Assembly: GCF_002874965.1 (NCBI RefSeq)
Contig: NZ_CP025624.1
Location: 1,364,001-1,428,000, forward strand
From: Pseudomonas sp. NC02
Lineage (GTDB): Bacteria; Pseudomonadota; Gammaproteobacteria; Pseudomonadales; Pseudomonadaceae
Direction: 5' to 3'
Length of the DNA stretch: 64,000 nt
Below, in pieces: positions 35,344-44,616 of this stretch. The position numbers and the translations under genes are program-made. The notes under the pieces are model-generated. The model was not told the DNA's origin. It worked only from the letters and a program-made list of their open reading frames with translations, and ran no database searches. Position 1 is the stretch's first letter; every line of letters begins with the position of its first letter.

Positions 35344-36462
35344 TCAAGGCGAAAGTAGGTAGCCGCTGCGATAGGCTTCAGTGCCTGCGACATGGGCAAT
35401 GACCATCCCGGCAGTGGCCATGCGCCGCAGCGAACGAGCGTAAAGCAGCCCGGCATTGCGGCAATGCACTGGCGTTACGCGGTCGGAAATGGGGTCGATG
35501 ATTTCGGCGATCAGTTGCCCGGCGTCCACGTATTCCCCAGGCAGCGCGCTGAATACCAGCAAGCCGCCCACGGGTGTGGCCACCGGCTCGACGCCCGCCA
35601 GCGGTGTGGCGGGGTAGGGCAATTCCGGTAGCGGTGCCGGCTCGCCGCTGATTGCGCCGAAGTGAATCAGGTAATCGATGATCGCCTGGCAGTCGAGGCT
35701 GGCCAGGCCGTGGTTGACGTCGCCCTGGCCGCGCAACTCGACGGTCACCGAAAAGCTGCCCATCGGAATCGGGAAGCGCTCGCCAAACCGTTGTTGCAAT
35801 TGCCACCACACCAGCGTGAAACACTCATCGAACGACTGCCCACCGGAATCGGTAGCCAACAGGCTGGCTTCCGAACCGATATAGCGCGCCAGCGGCTCCA
35901 CCTGCGGCCACGCCTCGGGGGTGGTGTACAGGTGTGCAACGGCTTCGAAGTCGCAGTGCAGGTCCAGCACCATGTCGGCATCACACGCCAGGCGTTGCAG
36001 CACCAGGCGTTGGGATTCCAGTTGTGTGACGGGCGTTTGCGCCGCCAGGGCCATGGTCAGCGCATCGCGGATCAGTTCGACGTTGTGCGCAGGATCATCT
36101 CCCAGCAGGCCTTCGACTTGATTGCCAACCTCGTCGGACAGGTCGACAAACAGGCGGTTGAAGTTCTGCCCGCTTTCCAGCTCGTAGCGGCCCAGGGGGA
36201 TGTCCATCAACACCTGTTCCAGGCCGGTCGGGTTGGCGATCGGTACCAGCACGATCTCGCTGCGCAGGCGGCCGGCCGCAGCCAGCTCCGCCAGGCGCGC
36301 CTTCAAGTGCCAGGCCACCAGCATGCCCGGCAATTCGTCGGCGTGCAGTGACGACTGGATGTAGACCTTGCCTTCGGCCTGCTCCGGCCCGAAGTGGAAA
36401 CTGTGGATTTGTCGCTCCGTGCCCGGCACCGGCGCCACAAGTGGATGAATCTGATGACGCAT
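35344..36462 (-). CDS. aotO: AotO, succinylglutamate desuccinylase/aspartoacylase-family protein
   Basis: 372 residues of the M14-type zinc hydrolase fold. Zinc ligands appear as HADE (H40, E43) and H169 in LDLHCDFE; the Arg of NFNR (101-103) and a catalytic-type Glu242 (VTVELRG) are present, so it looks catalytically competent. Its position between aotM and aotP matches aotO of P. aeruginosa, whose substrate is unknown as far as I recall. A role in processing a transported N-acyl amino acid is a reasonable inference. Confidence 0.85.
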   Translation of the reverse strand: MRHQIHPLVAPVPGTERQIHSFHFGPEQAEGKVYIQSSLHADELPGMLVAWHLKARLAELAAAGRLRSEIVLVPIANPTGLEQVLMDIPLGRYELESGQNFNRLFVDLSDEVGNQVEGLLGDDPAHNVELIRDALTMALAAQTPVTQLESQRLVLQRLACDADMVLDLHCDFEAVAHLYTTPEAWPQVEPLARYIGSEASLLATDSGGQSFDECFTLVWWQLQQRFGERFPIPMGSFSVTVELRGQGDVNHGLASLDCQAIIDYLIHFGAISGEPAPLPELPYPATPLAGVEPVATPVGGLLVFSALPGEYVDAGQLIAEIIDPISDRVTPVHCRNAGLLYARSLRRMATAGMVIAHVAGTEAYRSGYLLSP

Positions 36463-36471
36463 GAAGGCTCC

Positions 36472-37182
36472 TTAGTGGCTGGGGCCGAGAAAGGCCAGCC
36501 AGCGACGCTCCGCCAGACGAAACAGACCGACCAGGGCAAAGGTCACGGTCAGGTAGATCAGCGCAGCGATACCGAATGATTGAAAGGTCATGTAGGTGGC
36601 CGAGTTGGCGTCCCGGGCGACTTTCAGGATATCCGGGATGGTCGCGGTGAAGGCCACCGTCGTCGAGTGCAGCATCAGGATCACTTCATTACTGTAGTAC
36701 GGCAGCGAGCGGCGCAGGGCCGACGGCATGATCACGTAGGCATACAGCTTCCAGCCGCTGAGGCCGTAGGCTTTCGCCGCTTCGACTTCGCCGTGGGCCA
36801 TGCTGCGGATCGCCCCGGCAAAAATCTCCGTGGTGTAGGCGCAGGTGTTGAGGGCGAAGGCGAGAATCGTGCAGTTCATCGCATCACGAAAGAACGCGTC
36901 CAGCACCGGCTGCGCGCGAACCGCCGCGATGCTGTAGATCCCGGTGTAGCAAATCAGCAACTGGATATACAGCGGCGTGCCGCGAAACAGGTAGGTGTAG
37001 AACTGCACCGGCCAGCGTACCCAGCGATTGCGCGACACCCGCGCAATGGACAGCGGGATCGATACCAGGAAGCCGATGAAGATCGACGCGCTGAGCAGCC
37101 ACATCGTCATGGCCAGCCCGGTGATGTGCTGGCCGTCGCTATAAAGGAAGGGGCGCCAGTATTGCTGGATAAGTTCGATCAT
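36472..37182 (-). CDS. aotM: Arginine/ornithine ABC transporter permease AotM
   Basis: 236 residues with about five membrane helices, of the HisM/GlnP class. The EAA loop is visible as GEVEAAKAYGLSGWKLYAYVIMP (about 135-157). The start overlaps the aotQ stop by 4 bases, and aotO follows after 9. With AotQ it forms the membrane channel for the AotJ-delivered amino acid. Confidence 0.93.
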   Translation of the reverse strand: MIELIQQYWRPFLYSDGQHITGLAMTMWLLSASIFIGFLVSIPLSIARVSRNRWVRWPVQFYTYLFRGTPLYIQLLICYTGIYSIAAVRAQPVLDAFFRDAMNCTILAFALNTCAYTTEIFAGAIRSMAHGEVEAAKAYGLSGWKLYAYVIMPSALRRSLPYYSNEVILMLHSTTVAFTATIPDILKVARDANSATYMTFQSFGIAALIYLTVTFALVGLFRLAERRWLAFLGPSH

Positions 37183-37907
37183 CGCACTGCCTCCCGGGAG
37201 CCTGCGGAGTAGCGCCGTTCGAGGCGGCGCAGGACGAAGTTGGACGCGCTGGTGATCAGCAGGTAGATAAACGCGGCGATCACCAGGAAATAGAACAGCT
37301 GATAAGTACTCTTGCCGGCATCCTGCGCGGCCTTGACCAGGTCGGCCAGGCCGATGATCGACACCAGTGCCGTGGCCTTGAGCATCACCATCCAGTTATT
37401 GCCGATGCCCGGCAGGGCGAAGCGCATCATCTGCGGGAAGGTCACGAAGCGAAACCGCTGGCCACGCGTGAGCCCGTAGGCCGTGGCGGCCTCCAACTGG
37501 CCACGGGGCACGGCGAGGATCGCGCCGCGAAAGGTCTCGGTGAAATACGCACCGTAGATAAAGCCCAGGGTGATCACCCCTGCGCTGAATGGGTCGATCT
37601 CGATGTAGTCCCATTCCATAAAGTCGGTAAAGCTGGTCAGCCAGATTTGCAGGCTGTAGAAAATCAGCAGCATCAGCACCAGGTCGGGCACGCCGCGAAT
37701 CAGGGTGGTGTAGATCTGCGCGGGAATCCGCAGGAACGGCAGGCTGGACAGTTTGGCAGTAGCCCCGAGCAGGCCCAGCAACACGCTGACGGCCAGGGAG
37801 AACACCGACAACTTGACGGTCATCCAGGTGCCTTGCAGCAACAGCGGGCCGAAACCCTTCAAGCTGAAGGCACTGAGCCCCAGGGTTTGCAAAAGATCTT
37901 CGAACAT
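37179..37907 (-). CDS. aotQ: Arginine/ornithine ABC transporter permease AotQ
   Basis: 242 residues, polar amino acid permease family, about five transmembrane helices beginning at TWMTVKLSVFSLAVSVLLGLL (split across residues 27-48). The EAA loop is GQLEAATAYGLTRGQRF. It is separated from aotJ by a terminator-like hairpin, which would give less channel than binding protein. Translation is coupled to aotM. Confidence 0.93.
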   Translation of the reverse strand: MFEDLLQTLGLSAFSLKGFGPLLLQGTWMTVKLSVFSLAVSVLLGLLGATAKLSSLPFLRIPAQIYTTLIRGVPDLVLMLLIFYSLQIWLTSFTDFMEWDYIEIDPFSAGVITLGFIYGAYFTETFRGAILAVPRGQLEAATAYGLTRGQRFRFVTFPQMMRFALPGIGNNWMVMLKATALVSIIGLADLVKAAQDAGKSTYQLFYFLVIAAFIYLLITSASNFVLRRLERRYSAGSREAVR

Positions 37908-37930
37908 AAATCAGGACCTATGGCGATAAA

Positions 37931-37958
37931 AAAGCGCCCCTCCAGAGGAAGGGCGCCC
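37931..37958 (-). terminator. Attenuating terminator between aotJ and aotQ
   Basis: On the minus strand GGGCGC and GCGCCC-type arms (GGGGCGCCCTTCC...GGAGGGGCGC) are followed by TTTTTTAT. It lies 7 bases after the aotJ stop and 24 before the aotQ start. Partial read-through at such sites is a common way to keep binding-protein mRNA in excess. Confidence 0.7.
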
Positions 37959-37964
37959 CAGGCA

Positions 37965-38744
37965 TTATTTGCCGCTGTACAGGTTCAGATCGCCAAAGTG
38001 TTTCTTCTGGATGGTGGCGTAGGTGCCATCATCGTGTAACGCTTTGATACCTTTATCCAACAAGGCCTTGAGGTCTTTGTTACCTTTTTTGATACCGACC
38101 GCAGTTTTGGACGGCAGCAGTGGATCGTCGATGGCCTTGCTGACTTCGTAGTCAGCACCGGCTGGCGACTTCAAAAAGCCCAGTTCGGCTTGCAGCATGT
38201 CCTGCACGGAAGCGTCCAGGCGGCCGGAAGTCAGGTCGGCGTACACCTGGTCCTGGTTGGCGTAGGCCTTGGTGGTGACACCGGCCTTGTCCAGTACGGC
38301 CTTGGCGTAGGCTTCCTGGATGGTGCCTTGCTCGTAGCCAACGCTTTTGCCCTTGAGGGACTCAGGCGTGGAGTAGTTCGCGCCCTTTTTGAACACCAGG
38401 GAAGTTGGGCCGGAGAACAGCTCGTTGGAGAAGTCGATCGCCTTTTCACGGGCTTCGGTCACGGTCATCGAGGAAATCACGCCGTCAAACTTGTTGGCGT
38501 TGAGGCCTGGAATCATGCCGTCGAAATCACTTTCGACCCACTTGCACTTGACCTTCAGCTCGGCACAGATGGCATTGCCCAGGTCGATATCGAAGCCCAC
38601 CAGGCTGCCGTCAGCGGCTTTCGACTCAAATGGCGCGTAGGACGGATCGACACCAAAACGCAATTCCTTGTATTCCTTGGCCAGCGCGGAACCGGCGGCC
38701 ATGCACAGAGCCAGTGCAGAAAGGGTCAGCAATGCTTTTTTCAT
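37965..38744 (-). CDS. aotJ: Arginine/ornithine periplasmic binding protein AotJ
   Basis: 259 residues from the ATG at 38744, with a Sec signal peptide (MKKALLTLSALALCMAAGSALA, cleavage after residue 22). The mature part is a type II solute-binding fold of the ArgT/HisJ group: LRFGVDPSYAPFESKAADGSLVGFDIDLGNAIC near the start and the GTIQEAYAK segment in the middle. It is the first gene of the operon and has a candidate sigma-54 promoter about 80 bases upstream. Confidence 0.93.
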   Translation of the reverse strand: MKKALLTLSALALCMAAGSALAKEYKELRFGVDPSYAPFESKAADGSLVGFDIDLGNAICAELKVKCKWVESDFDGMIPGLNANKFDGVISSMTVTEAREKAIDFSNELFSGPTSLVFKKGANYSTPESLKGKSVGYEQGTIQEAYAKAVLDKAGVTTKAYANQDQVYADLTSGRLDASVQDMLQAELGFLKSPAGADYEVSKAIDDPLLPSKTAVGIKKGNKDLKALLDKGIKALHDDGTYATIQKKHFGDLNLYSGK

Positions 38745-38824
38745 TATGTAATCCCTGGAAACCAAGATAAGCGCTTGTGGCGCGGTTAGGACTGTTACTG
38801 AACGGTGTCAGACCGGACTCAAGT

Positions 38825-38840
38825 AGCAATTTCTGCACCA
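38825..38840 (-). promoter_or_regulatory. Candidate sigma-54 (RpoN) promoter for aotJ
   Basis: On the minus strand the 16 bases read TGGTGCAGAAATTGCT. This keeps the invariant GG at -24 and GC at -12 with the correct 10-base gap of the TGGCACG-N4-TTGCW consensus. The predicted start site is about 70 bases before the aotJ ATG. RpoN control would suit a nitrogen-source transporter. No activator site was searched for reliably. Confidence 0.45.
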
Positions 38841-38955
38841 TAGTTCCGAATGGTCGTTTTAAAAGGTGAGATTAAGGAGTTGTGCCAGTAGGAAATGCCC
38901 GAAAATGGGCATTGATCAATCTATGCATTATTTTGGGGCGTGTGAGGTTTTCAAA

Positions 38956-39045
38956 TGTGGGAGCGGGCTTGCTCGCGAATGCGGTGGATCAGTCGGTACA
39001 TGTATTGACTGACACACCGCATTCGCGAGCAAGCCCGCTCCCACA
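38956..39045. repeat. REPIN upstream of aotJ / downstream of the ligase gene
   Basis: TGTGGGAGCGGGCTTGCTCG at 38956 and its inverted copy ending CGCTCCCACA at 39045 flank a ~40-base centre with further complementarity (CGAATGCGGTG / CACCGCATTCG). It occupies part of the 330 bases between aotJ and the ligase gene; the rest holds the aotJ promoter region. Confidence 0.88.
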
Positions 39046-39073
39046 TTGATCGGTGGCGTTCGTGAGAGGCTTG

Positions 39074-40708
39074 TCAGGCCAGTAAATCCTGCAGGGTCGC
39101 CAGGTTGTCGGCTTCCTCGACGGCCTTGTCCTGGCGCCAGCGCAACATCCTCGGGAAACGCACCGCAATTCCGCTCTTGTGCCGCTTGGACAGGGCAATC
39201 CCTTCAAAACCCAGTTCAAACACCATGCTCGGCGTGACGCTGCTCACCGGGCCGAATTTCTCCACGGTGGTCTTGCGCACGATGGCGTCGACCTTGCGCA
39301 TTTCCTCATCGGTCAGCCCCGAATACGCCTTGGCGAACGGGACTAAAGTACGCTCAGTACCGGGCGGGCCGTCCCACACCGCAAAGGTATAGTCGCTGTA
39401 CAGGCTGGCGCGCCGGCCATGGCCGCGCTGGGCGTAGATCAACACCGCATCGACGCTGAACGGGTCGACTTTCCACTTCCACCACACGCCCATGTCCTTG
39501 GTCCGGCCCACGCCGTAGAGCCCGTCCCGGGCCTTGAGCATCATGCCTTCCACGCCCAGGCTGCGGGACGCCTCACGCTGCTCTGCCAAGTCTTGCCAGC
39601 TATCGCCGATCAGCACTGGCGACGTGCGCAACGTTGGCTGGTCGCAGTCGCTGACCACCAGCTCCAGTTGCGCCCGGCGTTCGGCCTGGGTGTGGTTGCG
39701 CCAGTCTTCGCCGTGGTGTTCCAGCAGGTCATAAGCGAGCACGGCGACCGGCGCGTCTTCGAGGATTTTCTTGCCCAGGGTCTTGCGGCCGATACGCTGT
39801 TGCAGCAGGGCGAAGGGTTGCACCGAGTCCTTCCACACCACGATTTCGCCGTCGATCACCGTGCCATCGGGCAGGCTGTTTTCCAGGTCATGAAGCTCCG
39901 GAAAGCGCTCGGTGACCAGTTCTTCGCCCCGAGACCAGACCCACAAGCGGCCTTCGCGCTTGACCAGTTGTGCGCGGATACCGTCCCACTTCCATTCCAC
40001 TTGCCAGTCAGCAGGGGAGCCGAGCAAGGCATCGAACTGCTCCACCGGCTGGGCCAGGCCATGGGCCAGGAAAAACGGATAAGGCTGCCCGCCACGCTGG
40101 GCGTGTTCGTCGGACGATTCGGCGGCAATCAGCTTCAAGTAGCCTTCGGCCGTCGGACGGTTCGACAGGTCGGTGTAGCCCACCAGCCGCTGGGCCACGC
40201 GTTTGCTGTCCAGCCCGGCCATGGCGGCCAGGGCGCGGGTGACCAGCAACTTCGACACACCGACCCGGAAGCTGCCGGTGATCAGCTTGATGCAGAGCAT
40301 CAGGCTCGGCTGATCCAGCTGTGCCCACAACGCGGGCAGGCGTTCTGCCAGTTCTTCTGGCGGCAGGCCACGCAAGGGCAGGAGTTTTTCTTCCAGCCAC
40401 ACGGCCAGACCATCGTCCGAGGTGTGGGGCGATTCCGGTAACAGCAGGGAAATGGTTTCCGCCAGGTCGCCTACCGACTGATAACTCTCTTCGAACAGCC
40501 ACGGCTCAATGCTCGCGGCTTCGGTGGCCATGTCCCGCAGCAACCGGGTGGGCACCAGTTGCCGGGGCCGGCCGCCGGATAAAAAGTACACCGCCCACGC
40601 AGCATCTTCCGCGGGCGCCTGTAGGAAATAAGCCTGCAAGGCGGCGAGCTTGGCGTTGCTGGAGGTGGTGGCGTCGAGGTTGGCGTACAGCTCGGCGAAG
40701 GCTTTCAT
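39074..40708 (-). CDS. ATP-dependent DNA ligase (ligase-associated repair set)
   Basis: 544 residues. The adenylation motif KWDG has the nucleophilic lysine at K240; downstream motifs include VIDGEIVVWK, MLKARDGLY and WWKWKVDP. The N-terminal ~230 residues form the helical DNA-binding domain of this type of ligase, and the C-terminal OB fold is present. This class (not LigD/NHEJ) goes with the MBL exonuclease, Lhr-type helicase and PdeM. The start overlaps the exonuclease stop by 4 bases. Its usual downstream gene, the helicase, is 5.4 kb away. Confidence 0.92.
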   Translation of the reverse strand: MKAFAELYANLDATTSSNAKLAALQAYFLQAPAEDAAWAVYFLSGGRPRQLVPTRLLRDMATEAASIEPWLFEESYQSVGDLAETISLLLPESPHTSDDGLAVWLEEKLLPLRGLPPEELAERLPALWAQLDQPSLMLCIKLITGSFRVGVSKLLVTRALAAMAGLDSKRVAQRLVGYTDLSNRPTAEGYLKLIAAESSDEHAQRGGQPYPFFLAHGLAQPVEQFDALLGSPADWQVEWKWDGIRAQLVKREGRLWVWSRGEELVTERFPELHDLENSLPDGTVIDGEIVVWKDSVQPFALLQQRIGRKTLGKKILEDAPVAVLAYDLLEHHGEDWRNHTQAERRAQLELVVSDCDQPTLRTSPVLIGDSWQDLAEQREASRSLGVEGMMLKARDGLYGVGRTKDMGVWWKWKVDPFSVDAVLIYAQRGHGRRASLYSDYTFAVWDGPPGTERTLVPFAKAYSGLTDEEMRKVDAIVRKTTVEKFGPVSSVTPSMVFELGFEGIALSKRHKSGIAVRFPRMLRWRQDKAVEEADNLATLQDLLA

Positions 40709-41709
40709 GACGTGGCCTCCTCTTCGTCATCGCCGTATTCGGTGGTGAATCCCTGGGCATCCAGGCCCTTTTCCCGCAGGTGCCTGACCAATACGCCCAC
40801 AGAACCGTGGGTGACCATTACCCGCTCGGCACCGGTTTGCTCAATGGCCCATAACAGTCCGGGCCAATCGGCGTGGTCCGAGAGCACAAAGCCGCGATCC
40901 ACGCCGCGCCGACGCCGGGTTCCGCGCAGGCGCATCCAGCCGCTGGCGAAGGCGTCACTGTAGTCGCCGAAGCGGCGCATCCAGGTGCTGCCACCGGCGG
41001 AGGGCGGGGCGATGATCAGGGCCTGGCGCAATAAAGGGTCGGTCTTTTTGAAGTCGCCGGCGTAGAGGGTTTCAGGGATATAGATGCCAGCTTCGCGGTA
41101 CACCCGGTTCAAGGGTTCGACCGCGCCATGGCTGAGGATCGGGCCGATGCTGGCGTCGATGCCGTGGAGAATCCGCTGGGCTTTGCCGAAGGAATAACAG
41201 AACAACACGCTGGCCTTGCCGGCGGCGATATTGGCCTGCCACCAGTCGTTGATCCCGGCAAAAATCTGCGCCTGGGGCTGCCAGCGGTAGATCGGCAGGC
41301 CGAAGGTCGATTCGGTGATAAACGTATGGCAGCGCACCGGTTCGAACGGCGCGCAGGTGCCGTCGGGCTCGACTTTATAGTCGCCGGAGGCGACCCAGAC
41401 TTCACCCTGGTATTCCAGGCGCACCTGGGCGGAGCCGAGGACATGGCCGGCGGGGTGGAAACTCAAAGTGACGCCGTGGTGGCGCAGGCTTTCGCCGTAG
41501 GCCAGCGTTTGCAGGTTGATGTCCTGGCCGAGGCGCGAGCGCAGGATACCTTCGCCGGGGGCGGCGGCCAGGTAGTGTTGGTTGCCGGTGCGGGCGTGGT
41601 CGCCGTGGGCGTGGGTGATGACCGAACGTTCCACCGGGCGCCAGGGGTCGATGTAGAAATCCCCGGCGGGGCAGTAGAGGCCTTCGGGCCGGGCGATAAC
41701 AAGGTCCAT
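40705..41709 (-). CDS. Ligase-associated MBL-fold exonuclease
   Basis: 334 residues of the metallo-beta-lactamase/beta-CASP superfamily. The metal-binding motif HAHGDH (H33, H35, D37, H38) is intact, with further motifs PAGHVLGSAQ, SGDYK (Asp ligand) and LSDHADWPG. The group resembles the SNM1/Pso2-like nucleases and is predicted to process DNA ends for the adjoining ligase. It is coupled to the ligase by an ATGA overlap. It is the first gene of this split repair operon. Confidence 0.9.
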   Translation of the reverse strand: MDLVIARPEGLYCPAGDFYIDPWRPVERSVITHAHGDHARTGNQHYLAAAPGEGILRSRLGQDINLQTLAYGESLRHHGVTLSFHPAGHVLGSAQVRLEYQGEVWVASGDYKVEPDGTCAPFEPVRCHTFITESTFGLPIYRWQPQAQIFAGINDWWQANIAAGKASVLFCYSFGKAQRILHGIDASIGPILSHGAVEPLNRVYREAGIYIPETLYAGDFKKTDPLLRQALIIAPPSAGGSTWMRRFGDYSDAFASGWMRLRGTRRRRGVDRGFVLSDHADWPGLLWAIEQTGAERVMVTHGSVGVLVRHLREKGLDAQGFTTEYGDDEEEATS

Positions 41710-41788
41710 GGGCGTGCCGTGGAGGTGGGCTTGTTAATTATGAGGCGAGGGCGGGTGGAGAAGTTCTATCGGAATGCATGCAATCAAA

Positions 41789-41911
41789 TGTGGGAGCTGG
41801 CTTGCTGTGGTGAGGGGGCTTGTCCCCCGTCGGGTTCACCACAGATTGATGGGGCTGCTTCGCAGCCCAACGCGGGGCAAGCCCGCTCACCACAGCAAGC
41901 CCGCTCCCACA
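41789..41911. repeat. Nested REPIN with a different inner subtype
   Basis: The outer REP is TGTGGGAGCTGGCTTGC (from 41789) with GCAAGCCCGCTCCCACA (ending 41911). The inner palindrome TGTGGTGAGGGGGCTTG (from 41806) to CAAGCCCGCTCACCACA (ending 41894) belongs to another subtype and contains a small hairpin, GGGGCTGCTTCGCAGCCC. The inner element starts straight after GGCTTGC of the outer one. It sits between quiP (upstream, minus strand) and the exonuclease gene. Confidence 0.85.
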
Positions 41912-41941
41912 TTTTGATCCGGTTGAGTCAGGGAAACCGGG

Positions 41942-44383
41942 TTATTTACCCGGCACCAACGTCAACCGCGTCTTCCCATACACCCCGTCAAAGTTCTGCG
42001 GCTGCATCGGGAAGCTCAGGTATTGCGCCTTCAGCCACGGGTCGATGCCATTGGCATAGTTCGGGCTGGCCGGGTTGCCGGATTGGCCGATGCCGCTTTG
42101 GCCCATCATCGGTTCCGCCAGGCCGAAGTCGACAATCATCCGCAGCGCCGGCACCTGGGTCGTGTCGAAACTCTGGCCCCAGCTATACGGTGCGCTGTTC
42201 AGCGTGTTGTGATCGCCGCCCGCGGCCAGTGGGCCGCGAATGGCCTGGCCGCTGGTGTTCTTCCAGGTGTAGCTGTGCAGTTTGCCCCACTGCCAGGCCT
42301 TGTGATCGGCGCCCAGCGCGCTGTCGCCTGCGGTGATCGCGGCGGCCAGGCTGCGGGCGAGGATCGCCGGCTTGTCGGTTTTCTGCCCGGTGCGGGCGTC
42401 ATTCCAGAACGGGCTGTCTTCGCGCCCCAGCAGGTGGTCGGCCACCGCCGAGTACGACAGGTTGGCGTTACCGATGAAGGCTTTCCAGGTGGCGCTGTTT
42501 TCCGGACCGAGTTCGTCGAGGAAAATCTGCTTGGCGCTTTCCTGCAGGAACAACTCATAAATCGCCGCGTCGGCGGAGGTGGATGCCAGCCGACCGTCGA
42601 AGGCCATCAGGCGGCCCAGTGCTTCCCGCGCCTTGGCCTGGTCTGCCACCGGCAATCCATCGATCGCCTGTTTCAGCGGCTGGGCCATGCCCGGCGCCTG
42701 GAACATGCTCTTGAGCTTGGCGGCAAACGTGGTGGTCTGGTCGTACTGCATGGCAATCATGCTGCGGCTGTCATGCTTGCCGCTGCCGGCCAGTTGCGCG
42801 ATACGTTCGGCGCGTTCCGGCGCGGCCCACGAGTTGGACAGTTGCATGCCGTAGCCACGGGGAATGGTGCGCTGGTTGGCCGTGCCGATCCAACCCTGGG
42901 CCGGGTCCTGATCGTAGGGGTGCAGCATCGCGTCGGCGTAGCCATCCCAGTCGAAACGCCCGTCCCAGCCCGGCGATGGCACCAGGCCTTCGCCTTCACG
43001 GCGGTTGGGGAAGCGCCCGGTCACTTGCCAGCCAATGCTGCTGGCGTCGGCGAAGACCATGTTCAAGGCAATTGCGCGAATTTCCCGGGTGGCGTCAGAC
43101 GCTTTACCGGCGGTTTGCGCACGGGACAGGTCGAAGAACGCGTCCAGGCTCTTGTCGTCCTTGAAATCGGCGGTTTGCAACGCCAGGCCGTAGCCGCTGG
43201 TCAGCGACTGGGCACTGTTGAGCAGCGGCCCGTGGCGGGTTTCGTACACCGCTTCGCGAATCGGCCGCTGGCCCTTGGCGAAGTAGGTTTCATTGCGCAC
43301 GATGGCGGGCAGCCATTTGCCGTTGTTTTCGTAGTACAGCGCGTTGCCCTGGCGCTTGACCTTCTCCAGGAATACGTCCTGGGTGTCACCCGAGACCTGG
43401 CTCATGCTCCAGGCCACCTTGCCGTTGAAGCCGGAAAGCAGGGTTGGCAAACCGGCGATGGACACACCGGCGGCCTGGTATTTCGGCGAGCGGATCTGCA
43501 CGTAGTTCCACAGCGACGGGGCCTGCATCGAGGTCGACAGGTCATTGGCCAGCAGGCTCTTGTTGCTGCGGCTGCGCTGCGGGCCGATCGCCCAGTTGCT
43601 GGAGCTGGACGTGCCCAGGGTGTTGAGGGTGCCGAGGTGCTCGCTGAGGCTGGTCAGCGCAGCGAGGCCCGGGATCTGGCCCAGGTTGATGCCCTTGAGC
43701 TTGTCGGACTCGGCCACTGGCAGCGGTTCATCCGGGTAGCTCGGGGTCAGCCAGGCGAGTTTGTCGGCACCGACTTTTTGCGCGAGCACCAATGACGACA
43801 GCTCTTCCTGCAAGTTGGTCGACTCGCTGAAATTCAGCAGGCAGAACAGCAGCGCCGAATCTTCCGGCTTCCAGTATTCAGGCTTGTAGCCAGTCTGGGC
43901 CAGGTCTGGCGGCAGCTTGTCGCGGTAGCGGAACAGGTAGGCGTTGACCCCGCGCGCATACACCTCAAAGAAGCGCTTGAGGCGCGGCGACGAGGCGTTA
44001 TACAGCTCGCCGGCGCTTTTGCGCAGGTTGACCGCCCGCATGAAACGGTCGACATCCAGCATATCCGGCCCGGACATTTCCGCCAGGCGGCCCTGGGCCA
44101 GCAGGCGCAGGGTGACCATCTGGGTGATGCGGTCGCTGGCGTGCACGTAGCCCAGGGTGAACAGCGCATCGTGGAAGGTGCTGCTTTCAATCAGCGGGAT
44201 GCCCTGGCTGTTGCGGCGCACCGAAACGTTCTGCGCCAGGCCCTTGATCGACTGTACGCCGGAAACCGGAGGCAGGGTGTCTTGGGTGCTCTGTAACTGG
44301 CAACCGGCCAGGCCCAAGGCACTGGCAATTGCCGCGGCAACGCCGAACCGGGGAAGAAAATGTGAGAGGGCTGGCGAGGCCAT
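41942..44383 (-). CDS. quiP: Acyl-homoserine lactone acylase, QuiP-like Ntn hydrolase
   Basis: 813 residues, penicillin-acylase superfamily. The N-terminus is a lipoprotein-type signal with lipobox LAGC (C28). The precursor should self-cleave before the nucleophilic Ser, here in [11 protein letters not shown]: comparison with SNxW motifs points to S261, with S262 as alternative. The alpha chain carries HASDRITQM and the beta chain follows. QuiP of P. aeruginosa degrades long-chain AHL signals. No luxI/luxR gene is nearby, so signal turnover or use of foreign AHLs is the likely role by homology only. Confidence 0.85.
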   Translation of the reverse strand: MASPALSHFLPRFGVAAAIASALGLAGCQLQSTQDTLPPVSGVQSIKGLAQNVSVRRNSQGIPLIESSTFHDALFTLGYVHASDRITQMVTLRLLAQGRLAEMSGPDMLDVDRFMRAVNLRKSAGELYNASSPRLKRFFEVYARGVNAYLFRYRDKLPPDLAQTGYKPEYWKPEDSALLFCLLNFSESTNLQEELSSLVLAQKVGADKLAWLTPSYPDEPLPVAESDKLKGINLGQIPGLAALTSLSEHLGTLNTLGTSSSSNWAIGPQRSRSNKSLLANDLSTSMQAPSLWNYVQIRSPKYQAAGVSIAGLPTLLSGFNGKVAWSMSQVSGDTQDVFLEKVKRQGNALYYENNGKWLPAIVRNETYFAKGQRPIREAVYETRHGPLLNSAQSLTSGYGLALQTADFKDDKSLDAFFDLSRAQTAGKASDATREIRAIALNMVFADASSIGWQVTGRFPNRREGEGLVPSPGWDGRFDWDGYADAMLHPYDQDPAQGWIGTANQRTIPRGYGMQLSNSWAAPERAERIAQLAGSGKHDSRSMIAMQYDQTTTFAAKLKSMFQAPGMAQPLKQAIDGLPVADQAKAREALGRLMAFDGRLASTSADAAIYELFLQESAKQIFLDELGPENSATWKAFIGNANLSYSAVADHLLGREDSPFWNDARTGQKTDKPAILARSLAAAITAGDSALGADHKAWQWGKLHSYTWKNTSGQAIRGPLAAGGDHNTLNSAPYSWGQSFDTTQVPALRMIVDFGLAEPMMGQSGIGQSGNPASPNYANGIDPWLKAQYLSFPMQPQNFDGVYGKTRLTLVPGK

Positions 44384-44509
44384 GGCAAAGCTCCTGCGGG
44401 GGGTAGCGTCAGTAAAGGCGCTACGTTAGTGAGCGCGGCGAAACGACGCAAGCGGGAGGCGATGCTTATTTCAGGATTTGCGTAAGGTTTCTAGTCGGGC
44501 ACAAATCAG

Positions 44510-44598
44510 TGTGGGAGCGGGCTTGCTCGCGAATGCGGTGTATCAGCTAAAAGAGTTGTGGCTGATCCACGGCATTCGCGAGCAAGCCCGCTCCCACA
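44510..44598. repeat. REPIN between quiP and the GST gene
   Basis: TGTGGGAGCGGGCTTGCTCG at 44510 pairs with its inverted copy ending CGCTCCCACA at 44598. The centre contains an imperfect match (GAATGCGGTGTATCAGC/GCTGATCCACGGCATTC). Confidence 0.88.
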
Positions 44599-44616
44599 TT
44601 TTGATCCCGTTGACCT

